Positions 16,714-26,909 of a stretch of 60,008 bases of DNA are shown piece after piece (the stretch's first letter is position 1; each line of letters opens with the position of its first letter). Source of the DNA: Halorubrum ezzemoulense DSM 17463 (lineage in GTDB: Archaea > Halobacteriota > Halobacteria > Halobacteriales > Haloferacaceae); NCBI RefSeq assembly GCF_002114285.1, contig NZ_NEDJ01000012.1, forward strand, positions 1 through 60,008, given 5' to 3'. The translations under genes were made by a program, and so were the position numbers. A model generated the notes under the pieces. The model saw only the letters and a list, made by a program, of their open reading frames with translations. It searched no databases and had not been told where the DNA came from.

Positions 16714-18468
16714 GTGGCTACCACAAGTTACGGCTTGTTGGCGTTGGCACCGCCGCTTCTGGCAATCGTGTTGGCGATGACGACACGGCAGGTGCTTGTG
16801 TCCCTATTCGCCGGCGTCTGGATCGGCGCGATGATCGTGGCGAACTGGAATCCAATCGCGGCGACAGGACTCACGATGGACTGGCTCGTCGAAGTATTTC
16901 GGTCGCCATTCAATACGAAATTCATTATTCTCATAATGTTCATGGGCGCGGGTGCGGCGTTCATTCACCGCTCCGGTGGCATCCTGGCACTGGAGCGGTG
17001 GATCGGCGATCGTGTTGACAGCGCCCGCGAGTCTCAGATCCTCACGTGGCTCATCGGAGTCTTCATTTTCTTCAGTTCTTATACCAGCACCATCGTCACA
17101 GGCAACGCGACACGGGATCTCGCGCAGGAAAACCACTCCTCCCGGGAAATGCACGCCTACACGCTTGATTCAACGACATCGCCCGTGGCGACCTTCGGGC
17201 CTGTGTCATCTTGGATCGGCTACCAAGTCTCAATGATTATCGTCGGGTTCGAGGCGGCTACGGTTACCGCCGCGGAACTCGGGATGACCCCCTTCGGATT
17301 GTTCCTCCAGAGTATTCCTTGGAACATTTACTGTTTCATGGCGTTCTTCATGGTCGGGTTCATCGCGATTACTCAGCGATTCTTTGGTCCGATGCTTGAC
17401 GCCGAGTGGCGGGCGCGTTCCACCGGTCGGACTATTCGGGAAGACGCGACGCCATTGTCCGACGTCTCCCAGGACGTCGGCGAGCCGAGCGACAGGAACC
17501 CGACCCTCGTGAATTTCTTCGGCCCCATTTTTGTGTTGCTCGTCGTGAGTTTGGTCTCGATGTGGTGGCTGGGTGGTGGACAAAATCCCGGCGTTAGTAT
17601 CTCGAAGGCATTCCAAGAGACTGACGTGGCGCTCGGTCTTCTGTATGGGTCTTTCGCGTTCATGCTGTCCGGGTTTGTCGGATCACTCGGCTACCGGACA
17701 ATGGACCTCGAAACGGCCAGCGATACCATCATCCAGGGATTCAAAACGATGAACATCGCCATCGCGATCATCGTGTTAGCGTGGTCGATCGGTTTAGCTG
17801 CCGAGAAGGTCGGCACCGCCCAAGCGATTGTGGATATAATGGTCGGCAGCGGTGTTCCTGGGAGCTTCCTCCCCGTCATAATCTTCCTCGCAGCAATGTT
17901 TGTCGCGTTCACGACCGGTACCTCTTGGGGCACCATGGCTATTCTCACCCCACTCGCAATCCCGCTTGGGTATGAACTGGTCGGTCCTTCTATCCTCCCC
18001 GTGCTTATCGGGGTGCTGTTCGGCGGCGCTATCTATGGCGACCACAGTTCACCAATCAGCGACACGACAGTTATGTCGTCTATCTTCTCAGGCTCCGATC
18101 ATATTGATCACGTTAACACCCAAGTCCCATTCGCAGGAACTGCGGCGGGGGTCACGGTGCTCGTCCTCGTGTTGTACGGGCTGGGTCTTCAGACGGCATA
18201 CTTCGCACTGCCACTGGCGCTCGTTCTGACGGCAATCGCAGTGCTCGTTCTCAACAAGTTCGACGCTAGACGTAAGGGGCTCCCCGAGGTGATGCCTTCC
18301 GCTGACGCAATCGAATCCGGCGATGTTGATGTTGACGCCGTTGAACGCGGTGAGGTTGATGGCAACAACGGGAGTCACGACCATCTCACGCTGATCCCGG
18401 TACTGGCGGTCATCATCGTCGCTGCGTACCTCGCGCTCGTGGTCGCATTCGCGGCGGTAGGTACCTAA
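16714..18468 (+). CDS. NhaC-family Na+/H+ antiporter
   Basis: A 584-residue membrane protein beginning at GTG 16714 (VATTSYGLLALAPPLLAIVL). It shows at least ten hydrophobic helices and the NhaC family stretches MGAGAAFIHRSGGILALERW, SSYTSTIVTGNATRDLAQEN, TTGTSWGTMAILTPLAIPLG and GGAIYGDHSSPISDTTVMSS. The last two form the conserved ion-binding half. The family exchanges Na+ for H+ (some members carry amino acids) across the cytoplasmic membrane. An acidic loop of about 50 residues (about 520-560, EVMPSADAIESGDVDVDAV) precedes the last helix, typical of a halophile. It stands alone between two insertion-sequence remnants. A weak TTTAATTTAA stretch about 25 bp upstream could be its TATA box. 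Confidence 0.92.
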   Translation: MATTSYGLLALAPPLLAIVLAMTTRQVLVSLFAGVWIGAMIVANWNPIAATGLTMDWLVEVFRSPFNTKFIILIMFMGAGAAFIHRSGGILALERWIGDRVDSARESQILTWLIGVFIFFSSYTSTIVTGNATRDLAQENHSSREMHAYTLDSTTSPVATFGPVSSWIGYQVSMIIVGFEAATVTAAELGMTPFGLFLQSIPWNIYCFMAFFMVGFIAITQRFFGPMLDAEWRARSTGRTIREDATPLSDVSQDVGEPSDRNPTLVNFFGPIFVLLVVSLVSMWWLGGGQNPGVSISKAFQETDVALGLLYGSFAFMLSGFVGSLGYRTMDLETASDTIIQGFKTMNIAIAIIVLAWSIGLAAEKVGTAQAIVDIMVGSGVPGSFLPVIIFLAAMFVAFTTGTSWGTMAILTPLAIPLGYELVGPSILPVLIGVLFGGAIYGDHSSPISDTTVMSSIFSGSDHIDHVNTQVPFAGTAAGVTVLVLVLYGLGLQTAYFALPLALVLTAIAVLVLNKFDARRKGLPEVMPSADAIESGDVDVDAVERGEVDGNNGSHDHLTLIPVLAVIIVAAYLALVVAFAAVGT

Positions 18469-18710
18469 ATCGACATGGTGTTCTGATCGTTATCGGTTGC
18501 TGATCAAGGACTATATTGGATCGCCATACGGCAGCGAGGTAGGCCGCTAAATCAAATGAGTTGAAGCGGGAGACTTCAGTTGCCTATGACCCAAATCTCC
18601 TGCTTCATCGGGGGTACGTGTTTAGCCCCGTCTGATTTCGTCACTATCTCGTAGGTGGTGGCCTATGATAGACACATGGTCTGCCAGCAGGGAGTCAGTC
18701 TACATCCTCA

Positions 18711-18741
18711 GGGATGGTCTCCGAGCAGCGGAGACCATCCC
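18711..18741. repeat. 13-bp stem hairpin in IS66 leader
   Basis: GGGATGGTCTCCG and CGGAGACCATCCC are exact complements with a 5-base loop. It lies 36 bp before the transposase start and could occlude or regulate translation. Confidence 0.85.
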
Positions 18742-18776
18742 GTCAGCCCTGCTGTCTTCGTTTCGAGGTGGAATCG

Positions 18777-20233
18777 ATGAGCTGGGACGATCTCTCCAAG
18801 GACGAACTCCTCTCGCGATTTCTCCAGATGGAGGAGCGAATCGACGAGCTGGAAGAGACGATCGCCCAGAAGGACGAGCGGATCGAGGAACAGAACGAAC
18901 TGATCGAAGAGCAGCAAGAGCGGATCGAAGAACTCGAAACACGCCTCCGGAAGTACGAGAATCCACACACTCCACCCAGTAAGCGACGGTCGGGGACCGA
19001 GGGTCCCCGACCTCGCAGGACGACGAAGACGACGATGTCCGAACTGATGGCGGCACTCCTGGCCGAAAGGATGGTCACGACCCGGAGTGGCGCTCTCCGC
19101 CTGATCCCGACGAAGAAGTCGATGTCACCTGTGACTGTTGTCCTGAGTGTGGCGACCACTTCGACGAGTCGGTGGGCGTCACCCCCCGACTCGTTGAGGA
19201 AATCCCTGACCCCCAAACCCCAGAAATAATCCGGTACAACCGCCACTACTACCAGTGCGATTCCTGTGGAACAGAGACAGTTGCGGCCCACCCCGACTGC
19301 CCCGATGAGGGGCAGTTCGGGGTGAACGTCATCGCTCAATCAGCTCTGTCACGGTACGATCACCGCCTTCCCTACCGGAAGATTGCTGATCGCTTCGAGC
19401 AACTACACGGACTCGAACTCTCGGGTGCATCCGCGTGGCACGCGACCGAGCGCGCTGCGCGCGCCGGTCGCTGTGAGTACGAGCAGATCCGTCAAGAGAT
19501 TCAGGATGCTGACGTGGATCACATCGACGAGACAGGCATCAAGCGCGACGGTGAACAAGCGTGGATTTGGACGTTTCGGACCATTCAACACACGTTGTAC
19601 GCGGTCAGGGAGAGTCGCGGAAGTGATGTTCCCGCAGAAGTCCTCGGCGAGGACTTCGCGGGAACAGTCGTCTGTGACGGGTGGACGGCGTACCCAGCTT
19701 TCAGCAGCAACCTCCAGCGGTGGTGGGCGCACATTCTTCGAGAGGCTGAGGACGCCGCCGAAAAGCAGCCAGAAGGTGAACCGATCTACCAAGCTCTCAG
19801 ACAGCTATTCGTCGCTCTCCAGGCTCGGCTGGAGAGCGACCCAAGTCCTCGTGAGAGAGCAGACCTCCAGCGTGTGGCGCGAAGAGAGCTTGAATCGCTG
19901 ATTGACCGGTCAGTACCCGACGGACCAGTAGCAACACTGCTGGGGAAGATCGAAGGAGGTCTCGACCACTGGCTCACCTTCGTCGGTGAGCCAGCGGTCT
20001 CTCCGACAAACAATGCCGCAGAGAACGCACTTCGTGAGCCAGTGGTTCTCCGGAAAATCATCGGAACGCTCCGTAATGACCGAGGAATGTTCGTTCACGA
20101 GACGGTCTTGTCCCTGCTGGCGACGTGGCGCCAGCAGGGACGCAATCCATACGAAGAACTTCGTCGAGTCGTCAGCAATAATGAGGTTATGTCACGGGCT
20201 CACGCTGTGCCGGCTGTCGAGACCTCGGGGTAA
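18777..20233 (+). pseudogene. IS66-family transposase with a one-base frameshift
   Basis: ATG 18777 opens MSWDDLSKDELLSRFLQMEE, followed by a Glu-rich coiled coil (residues about 15-60). The frame changes at about 19000 after KRRSGTEG. Read one base over, it continues SPTSQDDEDDD..., a zinc-binding CDCCPECGDHF and YYQCDSCGTE, then the IS66 catalytic core with ADVDHIDETGIKRDGEQAWI, VVCDGWTAYPAF and SPTNNAAENALREPVVLRKI. Loss of one G in a GGGG run fully explains the shift. The lesion sits in the loop of an 11-bp hairpin (18988-18998 with 19002-19012). Downstream the frame is intact to the TAA at 20231. Confidence 0.88.
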
Positions 20234-20241
20234 ACACGTAC

Positions 20242-20755
20242 TAGAGATTCAAGCAGAATACCTGACCCTTCAGGGTCAGGATGAATCCGACACTACTCTC
20301 CACGAACCACGTTCGGTAGCGTTCCTGAGTTTCTAATCCGTAGTTTCAATTATTGTCACTTCATAGCAACGAGAAGGGTCTGGTCGGAACGGAGCGATTC
20401 CGAACGGCCTCCGGAGGCGGTCTATCCGCCACTAACGAGACAGTGTCCGAAACACCAACACGGTGAACACGAACGCAGACACGTTCGCCTCGTGCCTGTT
20501 GGTCGAGCAAGCCCAAAGGTAACTCCAAGTCCGTCGAAGCGACGTTGACTCCCTGCTGGCAAAAACAACAGATGAGAGTCAAACGACGCCGAGGATAGGA
20601 GTAACGGCGGGTTGGCACCGCCAGTCAGCCGCTGACCACGATGGCTGGGTTAAACGGGTTCCCGAAAAGTGGCAGAGTCATGGTTGCGAACCTGAAACTC
20701 CCAACGCTCGGGATTCCTCCGCCTTCAGGCGGAGGAGGATGTCAAGGGAGGCCGA
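20242..20755 (+). mobile_element. IS200/IS605 (IS1341-type) right-end debris
   Basis: Two hairpins of the type found at the right ends of haloarchaeal tnpB elements occur here: CCTGACCCTTCAGGGTCAGG followed by ATG (20260-20279) and CCTCCGCCTTCAGGCGGAGG followed by AGGATGTCAAG (about 20717-20747). Both have an 8-bp stem with a TTCA loop region. The 300 bp before the second has no usable frame and may be the decayed tnpB 3-prime end and guide-RNA scaffold. Confidence 0.5.
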
Positions 20756-21241
20756 TCACTCGACAGGGTCCGGGAGAAACGGCGTCGGATCGTCATGGAC
20801 GAACCGGACTGCGTCGTCGTTCAATCGACGGCAGAATAGGCGCACGGCCCCCGCCTCTCTGATCGATTCGAGTTTCTCCGCCGCCTGACTCGGATCGTAG
20901 TACGCGGGGACGAAGACAGCCGTTTCGCTCTCGGGCGCGATTTCGACGACCAGCACGTAGACCAGTTCGTTTCCCTCTGCCCGGAACACCTCGACGTCTC
21001 GAAATTGTCGGTCGTCGACAAGCGACTCTAGCTCCTCGAACTCCGAGCCGGGGAGGACGACGTCAAGGCCGGTCCGACGGTCCGAGTCGACCAAGACTGA
21101 ATCGCCGGGATGGAGTTCGAGCGCTGTCCACCCGCGCTCTCGGTACTTCGTCGCAGTCGCTTCCATGTCCTCGATGACGGCGGACCATCCATCTTCCGCC
21201 TGTACGTTCGTGGGCACGTCGCCGCCTGCGGGTTCGTTCAT
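20756..21241 (-). CDS. Haloarchaeal conserved hypothetical protein (DUF7529-like)
   Basis: Start ATG 21241 gives 161 residues (MNEPAGGDVPTNVQAEDGWS...). The longer frame from 21310 adds residues that look like upstream leader. It is an acidic soluble protein with VIEDMEATATKYRERGWTAL, ELHPGDSVLVDSDRRTGLDV, RAEGNELVYVLVVEIAPESE, FVPAYYDPSQAAEKL and a C-terminal VRFVHDDPTPFLPDPVE. I recognise this pattern as a haloarchaea-specific DUF7529-type family of unknown function. It is divergent from the peptide ABC transporter, with starts about 80 bp apart. No function should be assumed. Confidence 0.75.
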   Translation of the reverse strand: MNEPAGGDVPTNVQAEDGWSAVIEDMEATATKYRERGWTALELHPGDSVLVDSDRRTGLDVVLPGSEFEELESLVDDRQFRDVEVFRAEGNELVYVLVVEIAPESETAVFVPAYYDPSQAAEKLESIREAGAVRLFCRRLNDDAVRFVHDDPTPFLPDPVE

Positions 21242-21321
21242 ACCAGCAGACGCTGGGGTAGCCGTATAAATGATTTCACTGTCCCCAAGATATATCTCCG
21301 TGAGGCTCACTACCGCCGGTA

Positions 21322-24042
21322 GTGACCGATCTGCTCTCGCTTTCCGCGCTCCAAACTGAGTTCAGAACCGAACGAGGCGCGGTCAAGGCCGTTGACGGTA
21401 TTGACCTCTCGATTGAGCACGGAGAGACCGTCGGCCTCGTGGGTGAGTCGGGTTCCGGAAAGAGTGTCACCGCTCTCTCTGCGATGGACCTCGTCGACGA
21501 CCCCGGCGACATCGTCGGTGGCCGGATCACCCTTGAGGATCCGGCGCTCGCAGCCTCCCTCCTCGACGAGTTCGACGATGCGTACGTTCCGTACCCGTCC
21601 GGGCTGATCGATGCGATCGCGGCTGTGAGCAGCGGGCTTCGCGCCGGACGGCGCGTTCCCGACACCCCTGCTGAGCTTCGCGGAATGGTCGATGACATCG
21701 TCGCCGAAGAGGACCCAAACGACCTTACGAGCCACCTCAGAACTGCCGCAGAGCGTCTCAAAACCGACGCCGACCCGAAGACCGTCGGTGACGACCTTGA
21801 GGCCGCACTCGCTGACGCCGTCGACGGCTTCGTGTTCCTCGATGCCGACGCCCGAGAGCGGATCCGCGCCGGCGCGAAGCCGACCGACGTTGATATCGAC
21901 GAAGGAATCATCGACGTGACGGCAGCCCCCGAGGCGGCCGTCCGCCGGATCCGCGGCGGCGAGATGGGGATGATCTTCCAAGACCCGATGACCTCTCTCA
22001 ACCCGGCGGTCACCGTCGGCGAGCAGATCGCCGAGTCCCTGCGGCTCCACCGGTACGGCGGTCAAAAACACGACTCGTGGCTCAATGGGGTCCGCGAAAT
22101 TCTCCCGAAACTCGGAGGTCGAGAGGGTGAAGAAGAGGTGATGGACGAAGTTGTCAGGATGCTTCAGGCGGTCGGCATTCCGGAAGCGAAACAGCGCTTG
22201 GAAGACTATCCACACGAGTTCTCCGGAGGGATGCGCCAGCGCGTGCTCGTCGCTATCGCCCTAGCCTGCCGGCCGAACCTCCTCATCGCCGACGAACCGA
22301 CGACCGCACTCGACGTGACGATTCAGGCGCAGATCCTCGATCTGATCGACGACCTACAGGAAGAGTTCGGGATGTCAGTCTTGATGATCACCCACGACCT
22401 CGGCGTCGTGGCCGAAACCTGTGACCGCGTGGCCGTAATGTACGCCGGCGAGATTGTCGAGGAAGGCCCCGTAGAAGAGATCTTCTCCAATCCCAGCCAT
22501 CCCTACACCTACACGCTGCTCGAATCGATCCCCACCGAAGAAAAAGAGCGACTGACACCGATTGAGGGAAACGTCCCTGACCTGATCAGCATGCCCGACG
22601 GGTGCCATTTCGCGCCGCGCTGTCCCTGGGCCGAGCCCCAGTGCCGCGAGGGGGAGATTCCATATCTCCAGCACGGCCCGGACGATGTCGACCACCGGTC
22701 GAAATGCGTCCACGACGAGTTTGATAAAGATATGTACGGGACCGACGAACCCGCCGCTGGTTCCAGATCTGCCATCGGCGACCCGCTTGTCGAGGTCCGC
22801 GAGATGCGGAAGTACTACCAACAGGAGGATGGCGCGCTCGACCGGATGTTCGGCGGGGGTGACTCGAGCGTCAGGGCCGTCGACGGGATCGAGCTCGACG
22901 TCCACGAGCGGGAGACGCTGGGACTCGTCGGCGAGTCCGGTTGCGGGAAGTCCACAGCGGGACAAGCGATCCTCCACCTGGACCCGCCAACCGACGGGAG
23001 GGTCGTGTTCGCTGGTGAGGACCTCGGATCGCTCTCGAAATCGGATCTCCGTAAGCGCCGGAAAGACATGCAGATGGTGTTCCAAGATCCGATGTCGAGC
23101 CTCGACCCGCGGATGACAGCCGGCCAGACGATCATGGAACCGCTGAAGATTCACGGCCTCGCCGAGGGACGCCACCGCGAGCGCGTCTTCGAGCTGATGG
23201 ACGCGGTCGGGTTAGAGCGCGGCCAGTTCGGCCGATACCCACACGAGCTTTCCGGCGGTCAGCGTCAGCGGGTCGGCATCGCGCGATCCCTAGCGGTGGA
23301 TCCCGACTTCATCGTCGCCGACGAGCCGGTGTCGGCACTCGATGTGTCCGTTCAGGCGCAGATCATTAACCTGCTGGCGGACCTCCAAGAGGAGTTCGGG
23401 CTCACCTTCCTGTTCATCGCCCACGACCTGAGCGTCGTCCGCCACATCTCCGACCGGGTGGCGGTGATGTACCTTGGTGAGATAGTTGAGGTCGCCGAGA
23501 CGGACGAACTGTTCGAGACGCCGAAACACCCATACACCAGAGCGCTCCTGTCCGCGATCCCGGAGCCCGACCCCCTCGCCGACACAGACGATCGAACGAT
23601 CCTCAAAGGGGATGTTCCGTCACCGATCAACCCACCCTCCGGCTGTCGGTTCCGCACCCGCTGTCCATCGGTCATCCCGCCGGAAAACCTAGACATCAAC
23701 CAGGAGCGCTATCGCGAGGTAATGTTCTACCGACAGCGATTAGAAGCGAGAGACATCGACCTCGATGCCATCGAGTCGGAGGTCCGAATCGAAGACGAGC
23801 CGGCGCGGACCGCCGTCGCCGACGGCGGCGAACATCCGACGCTTTTCAAGTACTTCTTCGACGGTCCGCTCTCGGGGGAGGCGCGAGCGGTCGTGGCCGA
23901 GTCCTTCGAACAGATCAAACACGACCGGTGGGACCAGGCAGAGGCCACACTCCGCGGGACGTTCGAGAGCGTCTGTGAACGAGACAACCCCGAACTCGGT
24001 GAGAGCGGTCATCCCGCTGCGTGCCACCTATACGACGAGTGA
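21322..24042 (+). CDS. Fused OppD-OppF-like peptide ABC transporter ATPase
   Basis: A 906-residue double ATPase starting at GTG 21322. NBD1 has Walker A GESGSGKS (about 41-48), then an insertion of about 140 residues (about 72-212) before the Q loop [14 protein letters not shown]. Its signature is [15 protein letters not shown], Walker [13 protein letters not shown], and it ends in the Cys-rich oligopeptide motif [16 protein letters not shown]2 has [37 protein letters not shown] and [12 protein letters not shown], followed by [10 protein letters not shown]. An extension of about 110 residues follows. It energises the permease pair at 25896-27823 and overlaps no neighbour. The insertion and extension are unusual against bacterial DppD/DppF (about 330 residues each), though fused forms are known in haloarchaea. 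Confidence 0.93.
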   Translation: MTDLLSLSALQTEFRTERGAVKAVDGIDLSIEHGETVGLVGESGSGKSVTALSAMDLVDDPGDIVGGRITLEDPALAASLLDEFDDAYVPYPSGLIDAIAAVSSGLRAGRRVPDTPAELRGMVDDIVAEEDPNDLTSHLRTAAERLKTDADPKTVGDDLEAALADAVDGFVFLDADARERIRAGAKPTDVDIDEGIIDVTAAPEAAVRRIRGGEMGMIFQDPMTSLNPAVTVGEQIAESLRLHRYGGQKHDSWLNGVREILPKLGGREGEEEVMDEVVRMLQAVGIPEAKQRLEDYPHEFSGGMRQRVLVAIALACRPNLLIADEPTTALDVTIQAQILDLIDDLQEEFGMSVLMITHDLGVVAETCDRVAVMYAGEIVEEGPVEEIFSNPSHPYTYTLLESIPTEEKERLTPIEGNVPDLISMPDGCHFAPRCPWAEPQCREGEIPYLQHGPDDVDHRSKCVHDEFDKDMYGTDEPAAGSRSAIGDPLVEVREMRKYYQQEDGALDRMFGGGDSSVRAVDGIELDVHERETLGLVGESGCGKSTAGQAILHLDPPTDGRVVFAGEDLGSLSKSDLRKRRKDMQMVFQDPMSSLDPRMTAGQTIMEPLKIHGLAEGRHRERVFELMDAVGLERGQFGRYPHELSGGQRQRVGIARSLAVDPDFIVADEPVSALDVSVQAQIINLLADLQEEFGLTFLFIAHDLSVVRHISDRVAVMYLGEIVEVAETDELFETPKHPYTRALLSAIPEPDPLADTDDRTILKGDVPSPINPPSGCRFRTRCPSVIPPENLDINQERYREVMFYRQRLEARDIDLDAIESEVRIEDEPARTAVADGGEHPTLFKYFFDGPLSGEARAVVAESFEQIKHDRWDQAEATLRGTFESVCERDNPELGESGHPAACHLYDE

Positions 24043-24144
24043 CCTGTTGACAAGTGACTACAGGACCACTCAGCCGGAGCTTATGACGCGCTTTTGTCCT
24101 GTCGCTCCACCAGAATTATTTACCTAGCTCATATATGCCCATGT

Positions 24145-25845
24145 ATGTGTCCTGATACCACAGGTACGTCACGACGCAGCTTCTTACAACGAGCGGGCGG
24201 CGCGACGGTAGCGACGGCATCGGTCGCCTCTCTTGCCGGGTGTGGCGGCGACGGTGGCGACGGTGGCGGCGGCGGCGACGGCGGCGACGGTAGCGACGGC
24301 GGCGACGGCAACAGCGGCGACGACACGACCTCGCTCCGCTACGGCCGCGGTGCTCACTCCAGTACCCTCGACCCGCAGAACACGACCAGCGGTGAGGTCG
24401 CGAAGGTCACCAATCAGGCGTACGAGGGGCTGATCGCCTTCCAACCGGGCGAAGCGTCGCTCGTCGAGTCGCTCGCCACCGACTGGTCGCTTGACGGCGA
24501 CTCGGTGACGCTCACGCTACGAGAGGGGGTGAGCTTCCACGACGGGTCGGAGTTCACCGCCGACGACTTCATCGCCACGTACCGACGGTTCGTCGACGAC
24601 GACTACGAGTACCACTTCGCGGACTCCTCCGTTTATGGGCCGTTCACCCTCGGCAACTGGATCGACAGTATCGAGGCCCCGGGCGACTACGAACTCTCGA
24701 TCACGCTGACCCAGACGTACGCGCCGTTCCTCCGCAACCTCGCGATGTTCGCGGCCGTCGTCATCTCGCAGGACGCGATCGAGGGCGACACGAACCTCGG
24801 AGAGGAGATGGTCGGAACCGGTCCGTTCCAGCTCGAGACCCTCGACGACGCCAACAACCGCATCCGGCTCACCACCTTCGACGACTACTGGGGCGAGGCC
24901 CCGAACGTCGACCGGGTGCTATTCCTCACCCGCGGGCAGAACTCCACGCGTGCGCAGGCGCTCGTCGAGGAAGAGCTCGACATCATCGACGGGCTCGACC
25001 CTGACAGCATGCAGATCGTCGACGGGTCAGACACCGCGGAAACCCGAACGGCGACGGGGATCAACATCGGTTACATGGCGTTCAACCTCTCGCGGGTTGA
25101 AGCGTTCCGCGACCGCCGAGTCCGCCGCGCGATCAGCTACGCCATCGACACCCAGGCGATCGTCGAGAACATCTACTCCGGGATCGCCACGCAGGCCGAC
25201 CAGCCGATCCCGCCCGCGCTGTTCGGGCACAACGACGACATCAGCCCCTACGAGTACGACCCCGAACAGGCGCAGAGCCTCCTCGATGAGGCCGGCTACG
25301 GCGACGGTTTCTCGTTCTCGCTGACGACTTTCCAGAACCCCCGCGGGTACAACCCGGCGCCGCTGCCGACCGCGCAAACGATCCGTTCGAACCTCGCCGA
25401 GGTCGGTATCGAGGTGTCGATCGATGACCGGCAGTTCTCCGACTACCTCACGTACACCAGCCAGGGGAGCCACGACGCGACGCTTGCCGGTTGGTACACC
25501 GACAACGCAGACCCCGACAACTTTTGTTACGTCCTCCTCCACCCGCAGACCGACGTGCCGGAGGGGCAGGACTGGGTCTCCTGGGACACCGAGGGGTTCA
25601 ACACCTCGAACAACGCCGCGTGGGCTAACAGCGAGTACATGAGCGTCGTCGAAGAAGCCCAGCGGACCACGAATCAAGAAGACCGCGCCGAGCTGTATCA
25701 AGAGGCCGCCCAGATCGCGCACGACGAGGCGCCGTGGGTGTTCCTCGACTACGCCGACGAGGTCCGCGGCGTGTCCAACAGCGTGAATAACTACAGCGTC
25801 GCCGCGATCGGCGGGCCGTTCCTCGAACAGGTCGAGCTCGAGTAA
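24145..25845 (+). CDS. Peptide ABC transporter substrate-binding lipoprotein (SBP_bac_5)
   Basis: The start chosen is ATG 24145, giving 566 residues and placing a Tat motif SRRSFLQRAGG at residue about 8 and a lipobox SLAGCGG with the lipidated Cys near 31. A low-complexity Gly/Asp linker (about 32-58) follows and tethers the domain to the membrane surface. The body is a family 5 binding protein: TLDPQNTTSGEVAKVTNQAY, LREGVSFHDGSEFTADDFIA, VGTGPFQLETLDDANNRIRL, VRRAISYAIDTQAIVENIYS and a closing DEAPWVFLDYADEVRGVSNS. It captures di-/oligopeptides or related solutes outside the cell and hands them to the permeases immediately downstream. A TATA-like ATTATTTACCTAG lies about 30 bp upstream. Confidence 0.93.
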   Translation: MCPDTTGTSRRSFLQRAGGATVATASVASLAGCGGDGGDGGGGGDGGDGSDGGDGNSGDDTTSLRYGRGAHSSTLDPQNTTSGEVAKVTNQAYEGLIAFQPGEASLVESLATDWSLDGDSVTLTLREGVSFHDGSEFTADDFIATYRRFVDDDYEYHFADSSVYGPFTLGNWIDSIEAPGDYELSITLTQTYAPFLRNLAMFAAVVISQDAIEGDTNLGEEMVGTGPFQLETLDDANNRIRLTTFDDYWGEAPNVDRVLFLTRGQNSTRAQALVEEELDIIDGLDPDSMQIVDGSDTAETRTATGINIGYMAFNLSRVEAFRDRRVRRAISYAIDTQAIVENIYSGIATQADQPIPPALFGHNDDISPYEYDPEQAQSLLDEAGYGDGFSFSLTTFQNPRGYNPAPLPTAQTIRSNLAEVGIEVSIDDRQFSDYLTYTSQGSHDATLAGWYTDNADPDNFCYVLLHPQTDVPEGQDWVSWDTEGFNTSNNAAWANSEYMSVVEEAQRTTNQEDRAELYQEAAQIAHDEAPWVFLDYADEVRGVSNSVNNYSVAAIGGPFLEQVELE

Positions 25846-25895
25846 CTAGCGCCGAACGCAGACTTTTTGACCGTCCCACGCGCCCATTTCTCTGA

Positions 25896-26909
25896 ATGGT
25901 CTCCAAACGCTTCGTCTTCAAACGGCTGCTCATGCTGTTCCCCGTGCTGTTCGGGGTCGCGACGGTGGTCTTCGCTATTCTCCACCTCTCGCCGGGCGAT
26001 CCCGCCGTGGTCATCGCCGGCGACCGAGCGAGCCAGGAGTTCGTCAATCAGGTCCGCTCGGACTTGGGGCTCGACGACCCGCTCTGGCAGCAGTACGTTC
26101 GCTTCCTCGGCGAGGTGGCGACGTTCGACTTCGGCCAGTCTTATCAGGTGAACCGAGGCGCGGCGGTGAGCCAGATCCTCGCGGATCGCCTCCCGATCAC
26201 GATCGAACTCGCGTTGCTCGGACAGTTCGCCGGCCTCCTGTTCGGGCTCCCGCTGGGTATTCTCAGCGCGGTCAAACAGGACACGTGGACTGATCATCTC
26301 ACACGCATTGGCGCGCTGAGCGGGATCAGCGTCCCGATCTACTGGAGCGGTCCGCTGCTCATCCTGCTCTTCGCGCAGTTCCTCGGGCTTCTCCCGACCA
26401 GCGGTCGAATCGGCTCCGAGTACTTCGTCGAACCGGTCACGGGGCTTATTCTCGTCGACACGCTATTGGCGGGGAACGTCGCAGCGTTCCAGTCCGCGGT
26501 CGTTCACCTCCTCTTGCCGGTGGTGGTGCTCGGGATCTATCAGATGGCGCTGCTCTCGCGGATGATGCGCTCGTCGATGGTCGAGGTGATCCGCCAAGAC
26601 TACATGCGAACCGCGCGCGCGAAGGGACAGGGCTCGAAGATCACCGTCATGAAACACGGCCTCCGCAACGCTTTTATTCCCGTCATCACCGTAGTTGGCA
26701 TCCAGTTCGGATCGCTGCTCGGCGGCGCGGTGCTCACGGAGACTGTCTTCGAGATCAACGGCATCGGTACGCTGCTCGTCGACGCGATCAACCGTAGCGA
26801 CTACCCCGTCGTCCAGGGTACCGTCCTCGTCTTCGCCGTATTGTACACGCTCGTTAACTTGGGCGTTGACCTCACCTACTCGGTCCTTGATCCACGTATC
26901 GAACAATGA
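25896..26909 (+). CDS. Peptide ABC transporter permease, DppB/OppB type
   Basis: A 337-residue permease beginning MVSKRFVFKRLLMLFPVLFG, with the usual first helix followed by FAILHLSPGDPAVVIAGDRA, the extracytoplasmic segment of DppB proteins. Six membrane segments are apparent, and the EAA loop is RQDYMRTARAKGQGSKITVM (about 231-250). The C-terminus has GALVLTETVFEINGIGTLL-like sequence (GGAVLTETVFEINGIGTLLV). It forms the channel with the DppC-type protein, whose gene overlaps by four bases, and lies 50 bp after the binding-protein gene, consistent with one operon. Confidence 0.94.
   Translation: MVSKRFVFKRLLMLFPVLFGVATVVFAILHLSPGDPAVVIAGDRASQEFVNQVRSDLGLDDPLWQQYVRFLGEVATFDFGQSYQVNRGAAVSQILADRLPITIELALLGQFAGLLFGLPLGILSAVKQDTWTDHLTRIGALSGISVPIYWSGPLLILLFAQFLGLLPTSGRIGSEYFVEPVTGLILVDTLLAGNVAAFQSAVVHLLLPVVVLGIYQMALLSRMMRSSMVEVIRQDYMRTARAKGQGSKITVMKHGLRNAFIPVITVVGIQFGSLLGGAVLTETVFEINGIGTLLVDAINRSDYPVVQGTVLVFAVLYTLVNLGVDLTYSVLDPRIEQ

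Larger units (their letters stand above)
18614..20241 (+). mobile_element. IS66-family element (ISH10-like)
   Basis: The terminal repeats GTACGTGTTTAGCCCC (18614-18629) and GGGGTAAACACGTAC (20227-20241) enclose a single transposase gene with no accessory tnpA/tnpB pair. No 8-bp target duplication is recognisable at these ends. Confidence 0.8.

Noticed and set aside
24240-24325. GGCGAC-type repeats as a CRISPR or VNTR array
   Set aside because: They are in-frame Gly/Asp codons of a lipoprotein linker; no spacer structure exists. No CRISPR array was seen anywhere in the window.
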